Assembly (NCBI GenBank): GCA_050302475.1
Contig: JBNLBF010000014.1
Location: forward strand, 16,235 to 80,234
From: NORP23 sp050302475
GTDB lineage: Bacteria; Pseudomonadota; Alphaproteobacteria; Rhodobacterales; Rhodobacteraceae
Direction of reading: 5' to 3'
DNA length: 64,000 nucleotides
The notes beneath the pieces are model-generated. The model was not told the origin of the DNA and ran no database searches. It saw nothing but the letters and a program-made list of their open reading frames with translations. Every line of letters starts with the position of its first letter. Positions within the stretch are counted from its first letter, which is position 1. Below, piece by piece: positions 16,159 to 24,980 of this stretch. Made by a program: the position numbers and the translations under genes.

Positions 16159-17421
16159 ATGAAAGATCTCGACGTAAAAGCCACCATGCAAGAGATTGGC
16201 GCCAAGGCGAAAGCCGCTGCCGCTGACCTCGCATTTGCCAGCGCGGAGCGCAAATATGCGGCGCTGATTTCGGCCGCTGATGCCGTTTGGAAACGCCGCG
16301 CCGACATCATCGCCGCCAACGCAAAAGATATGGAATATGGCCGCGAGAAGGGCCTCAACCCCGCTATGCTCGACCGCCTGATGCTGGACGAGGACCGTAT
16401 TCGTGGCATCGTTGACGGCTTGAGGACTGTTGCTGAACAGAAGGATCCTGTCGGGGACGTGATTGCCGAATGGGATAGGCCCTCTGGTCTTCACATCAAA
16501 CGTGTGCGCACCCCTCTGGGCGTGATTGGCGTCATTTATGAAAGCCGTCCGAACGTCACGGCAGATGCTGGGGCGCTGTGTCTGAAATCCGGGAATGCTG
16601 CAATTTTACGTGGCGGATCAGAGTCTTATTACTCCTCCACAGCGATCCACGCTTGTTTGGTCGAGGGGTTAAAAGCCGCTGGCTTGCCCGAAGACGCAAT
16701 TCAGCTGGTCCCGACCCGCGACCGTGAAGCCGTCAGTGAAATGCTGACTATGGTGGAATATATCGACGTGATCGTGCCCCGTGGCGGCAAAGGCCTCGTC
16801 GGGTTGGTGCAGCGCGAGGCGCGCGTGCCCGTCTTTGCCCATCTCGAAGGGATCGTGCATATTTATGTCGACAAAGCCGCCGATGTGGAAAAGGCGCGAA
16901 AGGTGATCCTGAACGCCAAAACCCGCCGGACCGGGATTTGCGGTGCAGCGGAATGTCTGCTGATCGACCGCGCCTTTTACGACGCGCATGGAGCGCCGTT
17001 CATCACGGACTTGCTCGGGGCAGGGGTCGAGGTGCGCGGAGACGAAACGCTGCAATCCATTGATGGCGTTCTGCCTGCTGGTGACAGCGATTGGGGGAAT
17101 GAATATCTGGATATGATCATCGCCGCGAAAATCGTTGATGGTGTTGACGGCGCGATTGACCATATCCGCAAATACAGCTCCCACCACACCGAGGCGATCC
17201 TGACCGAAGATAAAGCCATTGCCGAGCGGTTCTTCGAACGTGTGGACAGTGCGATCCTGATGCACAACGCCTCAACCCAGTTTGCCGATGGTGCGGAATT
17301 CGGGATGGGCGCGGAGATTGGCATCGCCACAGGCAAAATGCACGCGCGCGGACCTGTCGGGGCTGAACAGTTGACCAGCTTCAAATATCTGGTGAGTGGC
17401 GACGGCACCACGCGCCTATAA
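16159..17421 (+). CDS. proA: glutamate-5-semialdehyde dehydrogenase
   Basis: 420 residues of the aldehyde-dehydrogenase superfamily. GVIGVIYESRPNVTADAGAL lies in the NADPH domain, the catalytic cysteine is in RRTGICGAAECLL, and HTEAILTED and MGAEIGIATGKMHARGPVG occur near the C-terminus. Reduces glutamyl-5-phosphate to the semialdehyde, second step of proline synthesis. Ends in a bidirectional terminator shared with the convergent DUF882 gene. Confidence 0.96.
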   Translation: MKDLDVKATMQEIGAKAKAAAADLAFASAERKYAALISAADAVWKRRADIIAANAKDMEYGREKGLNPAMLDRLMLDEDRIRGIVDGLRTVAEQKDPVGDVIAEWDRPSGLHIKRVRTPLGVIGVIYESRPNVTADAGALCLKSGNAAILRGGSESYYSSTAIHACLVEGLKAAGLPEDAIQLVPTRDREAVSEMLTMVEYIDVIVPRGGKGLVGLVQREARVPVFAHLEGIVHIYVDKAADVEKARKVILNAKTRRTGICGAAECLLIDRAFYDAHGAPFITDLLGAGVEVRGDETLQSIDGVLPAGDSDWGNEYLDMIIAAKIVDGVDGAIDHIRKYSSHHTEAILTEDKAIAERFFERVDSAILMHNASTQFADGAEFGMGAEIGIATGKMHARGPVGAEQLTSFKYLVSGDGTTRL

Positions 17422-17424
17422 AAA

Positions 17425-17448
17425 AGCCCGCACAAGGCGGGCTATTTT
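17425..17448 (+). terminator. bidirectional terminator between proA and the DUF882 gene
   Basis: AGCCCGC (17425-17431) pairs with GCGGGCT (17437-17443). A-runs precede and T-runs follow, so the hairpin can terminate transcription from both strands. Confidence 0.85.
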
Positions 17449-17466
17449 TCGAAGGATTGTAACAGC

Positions 17467-18036
17467 TTAGCCGCGCCAGGTGCGAACCGGGCCGCAATCC
17501 ATATGAACGAAGTTCGATCCAAAATATTTACCAACACCCCCGGCACCACAGGCCAGACCAGCACCGGACATCTGAGTCACAGTGCGGGAGCGGAGACGAA
17601 CATCTGCCGCCATGCCTTGAATATGGTAGGAGTTTGACGCCACACCGCTGTTACGGGAGCGAAGCATCGCGTTGGTGGCCGGGCTGCGATAGCCGGACAG
17701 CAACTGGTAGGGTTCGGATGTTTCCATCAGATTATGCGCCGCGGCCAGAATGTCGATGTTGCGACGGTCATAGGTAATGACCTCGTTCTGACGCCAGTCG
17801 CGCATGAAATAGCTGATTTCCTGCAAGGCGGGGCGGATATATTCGCCCTCAATCCAATAAATCGTATCCAAAGTCTCGCCCGTCCGCGCGTTACGCATTG
17901 CGATACGGCGAACGTCACCGGCACCACGCAGGAAGCCTGCGGCTTTCGTATAAACGGGTGCGGCGGTAAGTGCTGCTGTGCCTGCAAATGCGCCTAGTAG
18001 ACGTCTGCGAGAAGTGTTCACTTCTTCGTTTTTCAT
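17467..18036 (-). CDS. DUF882 (YcbK/peptidase M15-like) exported protein
   Basis: 189 residues with a twin-arginine signal (TSRRRLLGAFAGTAALTAAP). The M15-like fold carries SGYRSPATNAML, NSYHIQGMAADVRL and a C-terminal FVHMDCG; the two His and the Asp fit the zinc-site pattern of this group. Likely acts in the periplasm on peptidoglycan or is an inactive binding relative. Divergent from the L,D-transpeptidase; in E. coli the homologues ycbK and ycbB are also neighbours, which supports a shared cell-wall role. Confidence 0.88.
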   Translation of the reverse strand: MKNEEVNTSRRRLLGAFAGTAALTAAPVYTKAAGFLRGAGDVRRIAMRNARTGETLDTIYWIEGEYIRPALQEISYFMRDWRQNEVITYDRRNIDILAAAHNLMETSEPYQLLSGYRSPATNAMLRSRNSGVASNSYHIQGMAADVRLRSRTVTQMSGAGLACGAGGVGKYFGSNFVHMDCGPVRTWRG

Positions 18037-18352
18037 TTTGACTGCCTCGTCACCATTTTAGCCGTTTGTTTACGACCTTTGTTAGAACCTGATTTCACCT
18101 GGCGCCGTTATATTATGAAATGATTCGTGAGCCAAGTGCGCGATTCATTATTTGGTAAGGATAGGTGGAAATCCGCCGAATCACACACAAAAGCGTGAGA
18201 ATCATCCAAATCAAGGGGGCTTTTTTGTTTGATATGTATCCAAAACCACACAGTTGCGGCAATATTGGTGCAATTCATCTCTTTGTGTATCGCAAGATGT
18301 GATGACGAAGTGTAATCGGTCTAAAAGATTGGGTCCGGCAATCGGAGGTATT
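18037..18352. promoter_or_regulatory. divergent promoter region between DUF882 and L,D-transpeptidase genes
   Basis: 316 bases, AT-richer than the flanking genes. No coding frame with a ribosome site and no tRNA-like fold was found. It probably holds both promoters. A GGGGGCTTTTTTG stretch near 18214-18229 has no clear pairing arm, so I do not call a terminator. Confidence 0.45.
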
Positions 18353-20089
18353 ATGATTAAGGCATCTGCTTATCTGGAAATTACGCCAGCTAAAACAATC
18401 GTTTCGGCTGCACTGTTACTGTTGTCAACAACAGCATACGCGCAACAAACCACGACAGACACGACGAGCGGGTTCGTTATCGACAATGCGCAGGATGGTG
18501 CGGTTGTCCAGGAAACGGTCAGCAATGAAGCGGCACTGACACCCGTTCCGACGACACCAGCAGAGCGGTTCGCCGCCACCATGCAGGCAGAATTTGACCT
18601 GATGGGCGAAGAAGGGCTGCAGTTCGCGCAATTCTACGCGGCGCGCGATTTTGCACCGCTTTGGGCTGATGGCACCAACCAGAAACTCTATGATCTTGTC
18701 ACAGTATTTGAACATGCAGACGAGCATGGCCTGCCGGTCGCACGGTACAATCTGGACCAAATTGAAACGCTCTGGTCCAGCGCCGAAACACCCGAAGAGA
18801 TGGCGGCGTTGGAACTTGCTGCGGCAACGGCCTATGTGACCTATGCCAAAGATATTCATTCCGGCATGCTTGATCCGACAACGATCGACAAGGAAATGAA
18901 CGCAACACGTTACGTTCCCGATACGATTGACGTATTGCAGGATGCCGGTACCGCAACGGACCTGCGTGCGCATTACGATACCCTTTATCCGCAAAGCGCA
19001 GAATATGCCCGCCTGCTGGAACTGAAAGCCGAGCTGGAACAGCTTGTGTCCTCCGAAGGGTGGGGGCCGCTGGTTCCCAATGGCCGCACCTTGCGTCCGG
19101 GCAACACTGACAGCCGTATCCCAGCACTGCGTGTGCGCTTGTCAAATCGCGGATATGACGTCCACGATCTTGGATCGGATGTTTACGACGAAGCCCTAGT
19201 GGAAGTTGTGAAACAGTTTCAGGGCGATTTTGGCCTGAATCAAGACGGTCTTGCCGGTCCGCAAACCATGGCCGCGGTGAATGCCCAGCCAAACGGTCGA
19301 CTGATGCAGGTGATCGTCAATCTGGAGCGGATGCGCTGGATGAATTACGAATTGGGCTCCCGACATGTTTACGTGAACATTCCGGACTATCATGCCGCGC
19401 TGATGGATAATGGCAGCGCAACGCTGAAATTCCGGGTTGTGGTTGGCAAAAACCAGCATCAGACGGCAGAATTCTCGGACATGATGACCCATATGATCGC
19501 AAACCCGACATGGCATGTGCCGTCCTCGATCGCGTCGAACGAATATTACTACAAACTGTTGAACGATCCGACGGTTCTGGCGCGGTCCAACATTCGGATG
19601 CTTTACCGCGGAACCGGTCAGGTGATCGATTCCACGATGGTAGATTACACCCAGTATTCCGCGTCCAACTTCCCGTTTGTGCTGCAACAGCGCCCGGGTA
19701 GCGGCAACGCGCTGGGTAAGGTGAAGTTCATGTTCCCGAACAAATATAACATCTACCTGCACGATACCCCGTCCAAGAGCCTGTTTGACCGCGATGCGCG
19801 GGCTTACAGCCACGGATGTATCCGTGTGCAGACTCCGATGGAATTCGCCTACGCATTGCTGGCGCCCCAGGAAATCGATCCGGAGGGTGCATTCCAGGCC
19901 GTACTGAACACTGGTCGGGAAACGCAGATTGATCTGGAAACGCCAATCCCGGTTCACATCGTTTACCGCACGGTATTCGTTGACGAGTTCGGCGTGGATC
20001 AGTTCCGTCATGACGTTTATGGCCGTGATGATCTGGTTATGAACGCGCTGATGAATGCAGGGGTTACATTGGCAGGGGCAGAGGGCTAA
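18353..20089 (+). CDS. L,D-transpeptidase, YcbB (LdtD) type
   Basis: 578 residues. Signal peptide (about 1-31, ending TTAYAQ), an N-terminal scaffold region, a peptidoglycan-binding domain (VVKQFQGDFGLNQDGLAGPQ) and a YkuD catalytic domain with the active site YSHGCIRVQ (His487, Cys489). The family makes 3-3 cross-links in peptidoglycan or links proteins to it, in the periplasm. Start ATG 18353 follows GGAGGTATT; upstream in-frame codons are rejected. Partner by position: the DUF882 protein. Confidence 0.92.
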   Translation: MIKASAYLEITPAKTIVSAALLLLSTTAYAQQTTTDTTSGFVIDNAQDGAVVQETVSNEAALTPVPTTPAERFAATMQAEFDLMGEEGLQFAQFYAARDFAPLWADGTNQKLYDLVTVFEHADEHGLPVARYNLDQIETLWSSAETPEEMAALELAAATAYVTYAKDIHSGMLDPTTIDKEMNATRYVPDTIDVLQDAGTATDLRAHYDTLYPQSAEYARLLELKAELEQLVSSEGWGPLVPNGRTLRPGNTDSRIPALRVRLSNRGYDVHDLGSDVYDEALVEVVKQFQGDFGLNQDGLAGPQTMAAVNAQPNGRLMQVIVNLERMRWMNYELGSRHVYVNIPDYHAALMDNGSATLKFRVVVGKNQHQTAEFSDMMTHMIANPTWHVPSSIASNEYYYKLLNDPTVLARSNIRMLYRGTGQVIDSTMVDYTQYSASNFPFVLQQRPGSGNALGKVKFMFPNKYNIYLHDTPSKSLFDRDARAYSHGCIRVQTPMEFAYALLAPQEIDPEGAFQAVLNTGRETQIDLETPIPVHIVYRTVFVDEFGVDQFRHDVYGRDDLVMNALMNAGVTLAGAEG

Positions 20090-20134
20090 ATAGCAGATAA
20101 AGGGGCAGCACCGCCCCATCTGCCGGAGGCTCGA

Positions 20135-21223
20135 ATGACCCATACAGTTGAAGAAATTGCCAAAGCGCTGGCGGCGAAAGCTGTTGGCGCTTTGTCGTTG
20201 GAAATCACCGGTCCAGCCGAGCCGCAGGACGCAGGACCGGATCAGTTGGCCCTCGCAATGGACCCCAAATATGCCGAGGCACTCGCCGCAGGAAAGGCCA
20301 AAGCCGCGATCCTGTGGGATGGGGCTGACTGGCAGGCTTTGGGGTTGGAGGCGGCGATATTTGTGCCCCGCCCACGCTATGCGCTTGCCGGGATTAACCG
20401 TATTTATGAAAAGCCCCCCAGCGCGGATGGCATCCATCCGTCTGCCGTGATCGAACGGGATGCCGTGATCGGTGAAAATGCCGCCATCGGACCGTTTGTC
20501 TATGTCGGCCACGGGGTAAAAATCGGCACGAATGCGCGTATTCTTTCGCATTGTTCAATCGCCGAAGGGGTAACGATTGGCGACAATGCGTTGTTGCACA
20601 GCGGAACACGGATTGGTGCGCGCGTGCAGATTGGTGACGATTTCATATCACAACCAAACGCTGATATCGGCTCTGATGGATTTTCCTTCGTTACACCTCA
20701 GCCGGGCGCGATCGAAGAGGCGCGGCAAATGACGCAGGTCACCGCGCAGGATAATCCTTCGGAATTCACGCGTATAAACTCCCTCGGCACAGTGATTGTG
20801 GGTAATCGTGTCGAGGTTGGGGCTAATTCCACCATTGATCGTGGCACAATCAGTGACACGGTGATCGGAGACGGAACAAAAATAGATAACCTCGTACAGG
20901 TTGGCCACAATTGCCGGATCGGAAAGAACTGCCTCCTTTGTGGTCAGGTTGGCCTCGCCGGATCGGTGAATATGGGGGATGGCGTTATCCTTGCCGGGCA
21001 GGCCGGGGTCGCGGATCATATTGAAATCGGCAGCAATGTCATTATCGCGGCGGCCTCCGCGGTGCTGTCCAATGTCCCGGCAAACCGAACCATGATGGGC
21101 ACGCCCGCCGTGAAAATGGAAAGCAATGTCGAAAGCTATAAGGCGATCCGCCGCCTACCGCGCCTGATGAAGAAGGTTGCAGAGCTGCAAAAACAGGTTT
21201 CAAATATCACCCCGACAGAGTAG
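20135..21223 (+). CDS. lpxD: UDP-3-O-(3-hydroxyacyl)glucosamine N-acyltransferase
   Basis: 362 residues. An N-terminal uridine-binding region is followed by a left-handed beta-helix of hexapeptide repeats (VIGENAAIGPFVYVGHGVKI, VQVGHNCRIGKNCLL). LpxD adds the second hydroxy-acyl chain in lipid A synthesis using acyl-ACP. The usual fabZ-lpxA-lpxB neighbours are missing. Instead an acyl carrier protein and a ketoacyl synthase follow, suggesting acyl supply for lipid A is organised here. Confidence 0.94.
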   Translation: MTHTVEEIAKALAAKAVGALSLEITGPAEPQDAGPDQLALAMDPKYAEALAAGKAKAAILWDGADWQALGLEAAIFVPRPRYALAGINRIYEKPPSADGIHPSAVIERDAVIGENAAIGPFVYVGHGVKIGTNARILSHCSIAEGVTIGDNALLHSGTRIGARVQIGDDFISQPNADIGSDGFSFVTPQPGAIEEARQMTQVTAQDNPSEFTRINSLGTVIVGNRVEVGANSTIDRGTISDTVIGDGTKIDNLVQVGHNCRIGKNCLLCGQVGLAGSVNMGDGVILAGQAGVADHIEIGSNVIIAAASAVLSNVPANRTMMGTPAVKMESNVESYKAIRRLPRLMKKVAELQKQVSNITPTE

Positions 21224-21256
21224 ACGTGTCATCGGATAGGTTTGGAGGGATATGGA

Positions 21257-21520
21257 ATGTCGGATTCCGTACAGGATAAAGTTATTGCGATCATCGCTGA
21301 GCAGGCCGTGCTGGAACCTTCTGAGGTGAGCGTGGACGCCACGCTAGAGGATCTTGGCATCGACTCCCTCGGCCTTGTGGAGGCGGTATTCGCCATCGAG
21401 GAAACCTTCGACGTGCAGGTTCCTTTCAACGCAAATGACCCGGCGGACTCCGATTTCGACATTACCAATGTTGCATCCATGGTGAAGGCTGTCGAAGGTC
21501 TGGTCGCCGCAAAGGGCTAA
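21257..21520 (+). CDS. acyl carrier protein, specialised
   Basis: An 87-residue ACP. The phosphopantetheine attachment serine lies in GIDSLGLVEAVFAIEE. The sequence departs from primary AcpP: there is an insertion around FNANDPADSDFDITN before the last helix. This resembles the AcpXL type, which carries long acyl chains for lipid A in rhizobia. ATG 21257 is preceded by GGAGGGATATGGA; TTG 21242 overlaps that site and is rejected. Between lpxD and a ketoacyl synthase. Confidence 0.88.
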   Translation: MSDSVQDKVIAIIAEQAVLEPSEVSVDATLEDLGIDSLGLVEAVFAIEETFDVQVPFNANDPADSDFDITNVASMVKAVEGLVAAKG

Positions 21521-21526
21521 GATTTC

Positions 21527-22738
21527 ATGCGCAGGGTTGTCATCACCGGCCAGGGGGCCATCAACGCGCTTGGCCGGACAGCAGGCGAAACTCTTGCGTC
21601 TATGCGAGAGGGCGTCTGCGGGATCGGCGAGTTGGACCTGCGCGATGTTGATCGGTTGTCGGTAACCATCGGCGGACAGGTAAAGAATTATGACCCCGAG
21701 GCGCTGTTTTCCCGTCAGCAGTTAACCCTGTATGACAAATTCACGCAATTTGCCCTTATTGCCGCGAAAGAGGCGATGGAACAGTCCGGATTGGAAATCA
21801 CCGGGAAACTTTCTACGCGCGCAGGGGCTGTTTTGGGCACTGGCGGGGCAGGACTTGGCACACTCGATGAAAGTTATCGCGCGGTCTACGAAGAGGGTAA
21901 AAACCGCGTTCACCCGTTTGTGGTGCCGCGCCTAATGGCAAATTCTGCCGCCAGCAACGTCTCAATGACCTACAATTTGCAGGGACCGACTTTCACGGTT
22001 GCAACCGCCTGTTCATCATCCAACCACGCGATGGGGCAGGCGTTTCAGTTGATCCGCTCGGGCATGACAGATGTGATGCTAACCGGCGGTTCTGAATCCA
22101 TGCTGGTGTTCGGCGGCATCAAGGCGTGGGAAGGGCTGCGGGTGATGTCTAAAGACGCCTGCCGGCCCTTTTCCAAGACCCGCAACGGCATGGTGCAAGG
22201 CGAAGGGGCGGCGGTGTTCGTCTTTGAAGAACTGGATCATGCGAAGGCTCGCGGAGCCAATATTCTTGCTGAGGTGATCGGCTTCGCCATGACGTCGGAT
22301 GCCTCCGACATTGTGACTCCGAACCAGGACGGGGCAGCCCGGGCCATTGCCGGTGCGCTGGACGATGCCCAGATCAGTGGGACCGAGGTCGGCTATATCA
22401 ATGCCCATGGCACCGGCACCACCGCTAATGACAAAACCGAGTGCGCTGCCGTCCGGCAGGTTTTCGGGGCACATGCGGATGATCTGATGATATCTTCGAC
22501 CAAATCCATGCACGGCCATCTGATCGGTGGTACGGGCGCGGTGGAATTGCTCGCCTGTATCATGGCGCTGAAGGATGGGGTTGTTGCACCTACAATCGGA
22601 TATGAAGAACCGGACCCGGAATGTGACCTTGATGTCGTTCCAAACGAAGCGCGCGACGCCCGGGTTGACGTCGCGCTCTCCAATGCGTTTGCATTTGGTG
22701 GGTTGAACGCCGTATTGGCGCTCCGCCGGTTTAGTTAG
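21527..22738 (+). CDS. fabF: beta-ketoacyl-ACP synthase (KAS II type)
   Basis: A 403-residue condensing enzyme. The active-site cysteine is residue 162 (VATACSSSNHAMGQA), and two histidines lie in NAHGTGTTANDKTE and KSMHGHLIGGTGAVE, giving the full Cys-His-His triad. It extends acyl-ACP by two carbons. Lying 6 bases after the ACP, it probably works with that carrier rather than in bulk fatty-acid synthesis (inference). Its last 8 bases overlap the convergent IalB gene (shared TTAGTTAG). Confidence 0.88.
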   Translation: MRRVVITGQGAINALGRTAGETLASMREGVCGIGELDLRDVDRLSVTIGGQVKNYDPEALFSRQQLTLYDKFTQFALIAAKEAMEQSGLEITGKLSTRAGAVLGTGGAGLGTLDESYRAVYEEGKNRVHPFVVPRLMANSAASNVSMTYNLQGPTFTVATACSSSNHAMGQAFQLIRSGMTDVMLTGGSESMLVFGGIKAWEGLRVMSKDACRPFSKTRNGMVQGEGAAVFVFEELDHAKARGANILAEVIGFAMTSDASDIVTPNQDGAARAIAGALDDAQISGTEVGYINAHGTGTTANDKTECAAVRQVFGAHADDLMISSTKSMHGHLIGGTGAVELLACIMALKDGVVAPTIGYEEPDPECDLDVVPNEARDARVDVALSNAFAFGGLNAVLALRRFS

Positions 22739-23306
22739 CCGGGTTCGCCTGGTTCGGCAATTCGTCAAAAGCTGCCGTGAACCCGTTAAGTGAGGCTGTG
22801 ACCTCTACTGGTGCCTGCGCATTCGCGATCGAGAAAACAACCAACCGCAACTCGCCACCTGTCTGCATACCATTGATCAACAGATCGGTCAGACCAAAAC
22901 GGGCAAAACAGCCCGGACGTGTACACCAGCTGAACGGGTAGGTTGTGGCTTCCCCTTCGTCGATCCGCATGGTCAGACCACGTGTCAGCAACGTGCCAAG
23001 TGGCGCAACAACAGTCGCCCCGGCAACCGCTTCGCTGCCAATCGGCAGTTTGATCATCGAAAATTCAGCAACCGGTGTGCCTTCGGCATCCAGCAGAAGC
23101 TGGTACATGAAACAATTGTCGGTTTCCCCAGCACAGCGGATTTCCCAATCGCCGTGTACAGCGCGAACCGTTTCGGTTGGCTGCTGCTGAACTCCGCCAA
23201 CCGGGAATTGATCGGCGAGCTCGGCGCTGCCTTCCTCGGTGGTTTCCTGTGCAAATGCAGATGCGCCAATGACCATCATTGCCGCGACAAATTTCAAAAT
23301 ACGCAT
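22731..23306 (-). CDS. IalB (invasion-associated locus B) family protein
   Basis: 191 residues. The signal peptide ends SAFAQ near residue 20, followed by an IalB-type domain: VHGDWEIRCAGETDNCFMYQ, then PFSWCTRPGCFARFGLTDLL. Four cysteines probably form two disulfides. The family is exported in alphaproteobacteria; in Bartonella it aids erythrocyte entry, but it is common in free-living species with unknown role. The name does not imply virulence here. Single gene, convergent and overlapping with the ketoacyl synthase. Confidence 0.85.
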   Translation of the reverse strand: MRILKFVAAMMVIGASAFAQETTEEGSAELADQFPVGGVQQQPTETVRAVHGDWEIRCAGETDNCFMYQLLLDAEGTPVAEFSMIKLPIGSEAVAGATVVAPLGTLLTRGLTMRIDEGEATTYPFSWCTRPGCFARFGLTDLLINGMQTGGELRLVVFSIANAQAPVEVTASLNGFTAAFDELPNQANPAN

Positions 23307-23465
23307 GAGTGGATATGCCCCTTATTACCTCTGATGACTTTGCGCATACTCGTGTCAGGAACGACCCGCGAAGTCAACCATCGCAACTTTTGTCCAAGCG
23401 ACTTTACGCTGGCATTTCAGGGCAAATCCGATAGGTTTCAAACAACTGAATATAAAGGGACGGCT

Positions 23466-24980
23466 ATGGAAGCGGATCGGATTTTCATTGGTGGCGGCGG
23501 CAAGGATTATGGCGAGCCGCAGAACCTCCTTCTGAAATATGCAAACCGCCACGGGCTGATCGCTGGGGCCACCGGTACGGGTAAAACCGTAACCCTGCAA
23601 ATCCTTGCCGAAAGCTTTTCTAAACAAGGCGTCCCCGTGTTTCTGTCGGACGTCAAAGGCGACCTGTCCGGCCTGTCCGTCGCCGGATCGCCCGAGCATA
23701 AGCTTCATGAAAAATTGATCGCGCGGGCCAACACCATTGGCTTCACCGATTATGGCTACGAAAACTTTCCGGTCGTGTTCTGGGATATGTTCGGCGAAAA
23801 AGGCCACCCGATCCGCGCGACAGTCTCCGAAATGGGGCCGCTGCTGCTATCGCGCCTTCTGGAACTGACCGAGGCGCAGGAAGGGATCCTTAACATCGCC
23901 TTCCGTCTGGCGGATGAACAAGGGCTTTTGTTGCTCGACCTGAAGGACCTGCAATCCCTGTTGGTCTGGATTGGCGAGAATGCAGACGAACTGCAATTGC
24001 GCTACGGCAATGTATCGACGGCTTCCATCGGCGCGATTCAGCGCCGCCTCTTGGTGCTGGAAAATCAGGGGGCGACCGAATTTTTCGGCGAACCGGCGCT
24101 AAACCTCGATGACATGATCGCCACCACACCAAGCGGGGAAGGGCGGATCAACATCCTCGCCGCCGACCGGCTGATGCAATCGCCGCGTCTTTACGCGACC
24201 TTCCTGCTCTGGATGCTCTCCGAATTGTTCGAAAACCTGCCCGAGGTCGGCGATCCCGACAAACCCAAATTCGTGTTCTTCTTTGACGAGGCGCATCTGC
24301 TGTTCGATGACGCCCCCAAGGCGCTGGTGGACAAGGTAGAACAGGTTGCGCGCCTGATCCGCTCCAAAGGCGTTGGCGTGTTCTTCATCACGCAGAACCC
24401 GGACGATGTGCCGGGCGACATCCTCGGCCAGCTCGGCAACCGCATCCAGCACGCACTCCGCGCTTTCACGCCACGCGACCAAAAAGCGCTGCGTGCCGCC
24501 GCCGAAACCTTCCGCCCCAACCCCGATTTCGACACCGAAACCGCGATCATGGAGGTTGGCGTGGGCGAAGCCGTCGTGTCGCTGCTGGAAGCCAAAGGTG
24601 CACCGTCCGTCGTGCAACGCACCCTGATCCGCCCACCATCGAGCCGTCTTGGCCCGATTGATATGGATGAACGCAAACAGGTCATGGCGGGATCACCACT
24701 GACCGGGTTGTATGATACCCCGCAGGACCGCGAATCCGCCTTCGAAATCCTACAAAAACGCGCAGAAACCGCTGCCGCCGAGGCCGAAAAGGCTGAGGAA
24801 GAGGAGCGCGAGTTCAAATCCGCCCGCCGCTATGACCCGGATGCCAAACCCGCAAAGCGGTCCAAAAAAGACGAAAGCCTGGGCGAGGCCCTGACGAGCA
24901 CCGTTATCAAGGAACTGAAAGGCACCACCGGGCGCCGCATCATCCGCGGCATCTTCGGGTCGATGTTCAAGGGACGCTAA
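23466..24980 (+). CDS. DUF853 / HerA-like P-loop ATPase
   Basis: 504 residues. Walker A GATGTGKTVTLQ is near residue 40, with Walker B FVFFFDEAHLLFDD and downstream FFITQNPDDVPGDILGQLGN. These are hallmarks of the HerA/FtsK-type DUF853 group, whose role in bacteria is poorly known (DNA translocation or membrane function). The C-terminal ~90 residues are charged and likely disordered (AAEAEKAEEEEREFKSARR). Start ATG 23466 has AAAGGGACGGCT upstream. It ends with a 4-base overlap (CTAA) with the convergent CorC gene. Confidence 0.88.
   Translation: MEADRIFIGGGGKDYGEPQNLLLKYANRHGLIAGATGTGKTVTLQILAESFSKQGVPVFLSDVKGDLSGLSVAGSPEHKLHEKLIARANTIGFTDYGYENFPVVFWDMFGEKGHPIRATVSEMGPLLLSRLLELTEAQEGILNIAFRLADEQGLLLLDLKDLQSLLVWIGENADELQLRYGNVSTASIGAIQRRLLVLENQGATEFFGEPALNLDDMIATTPSGEGRINILAADRLMQSPRLYATFLLWMLSELFENLPEVGDPDKPKFVFFFDEAHLLFDDAPKALVDKVEQVARLIRSKGVGVFFITQNPDDVPGDILGQLGNRIQHALRAFTPRDQKALRAAAETFRPNPDFDTETAIMEVGVGEAVVSLLEAKGAPSVVQRTLIRPPSSRLGPIDMDERKQVMAGSPLTGLYDTPQDRESAFEILQKRAETAAAEAEKAEEEEREFKSARRYDPDAKPAKRSKKDESLGEALTSTVIKELKGTTGRRIIRGIFGSMFKGR

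Noticed and set aside
18200..18235. Terminator-like GGGGGCTTTTTTG before the L,D-transpeptidase
   Set aside because: No matching upstream arm to form a stem.
19196..20551. Long minus-strand open frame opposite the L,D-transpeptidase and lpxD
   Set aside because: Composition is typical of the antisense of a real gene; both plus-strand genes have full family motifs.
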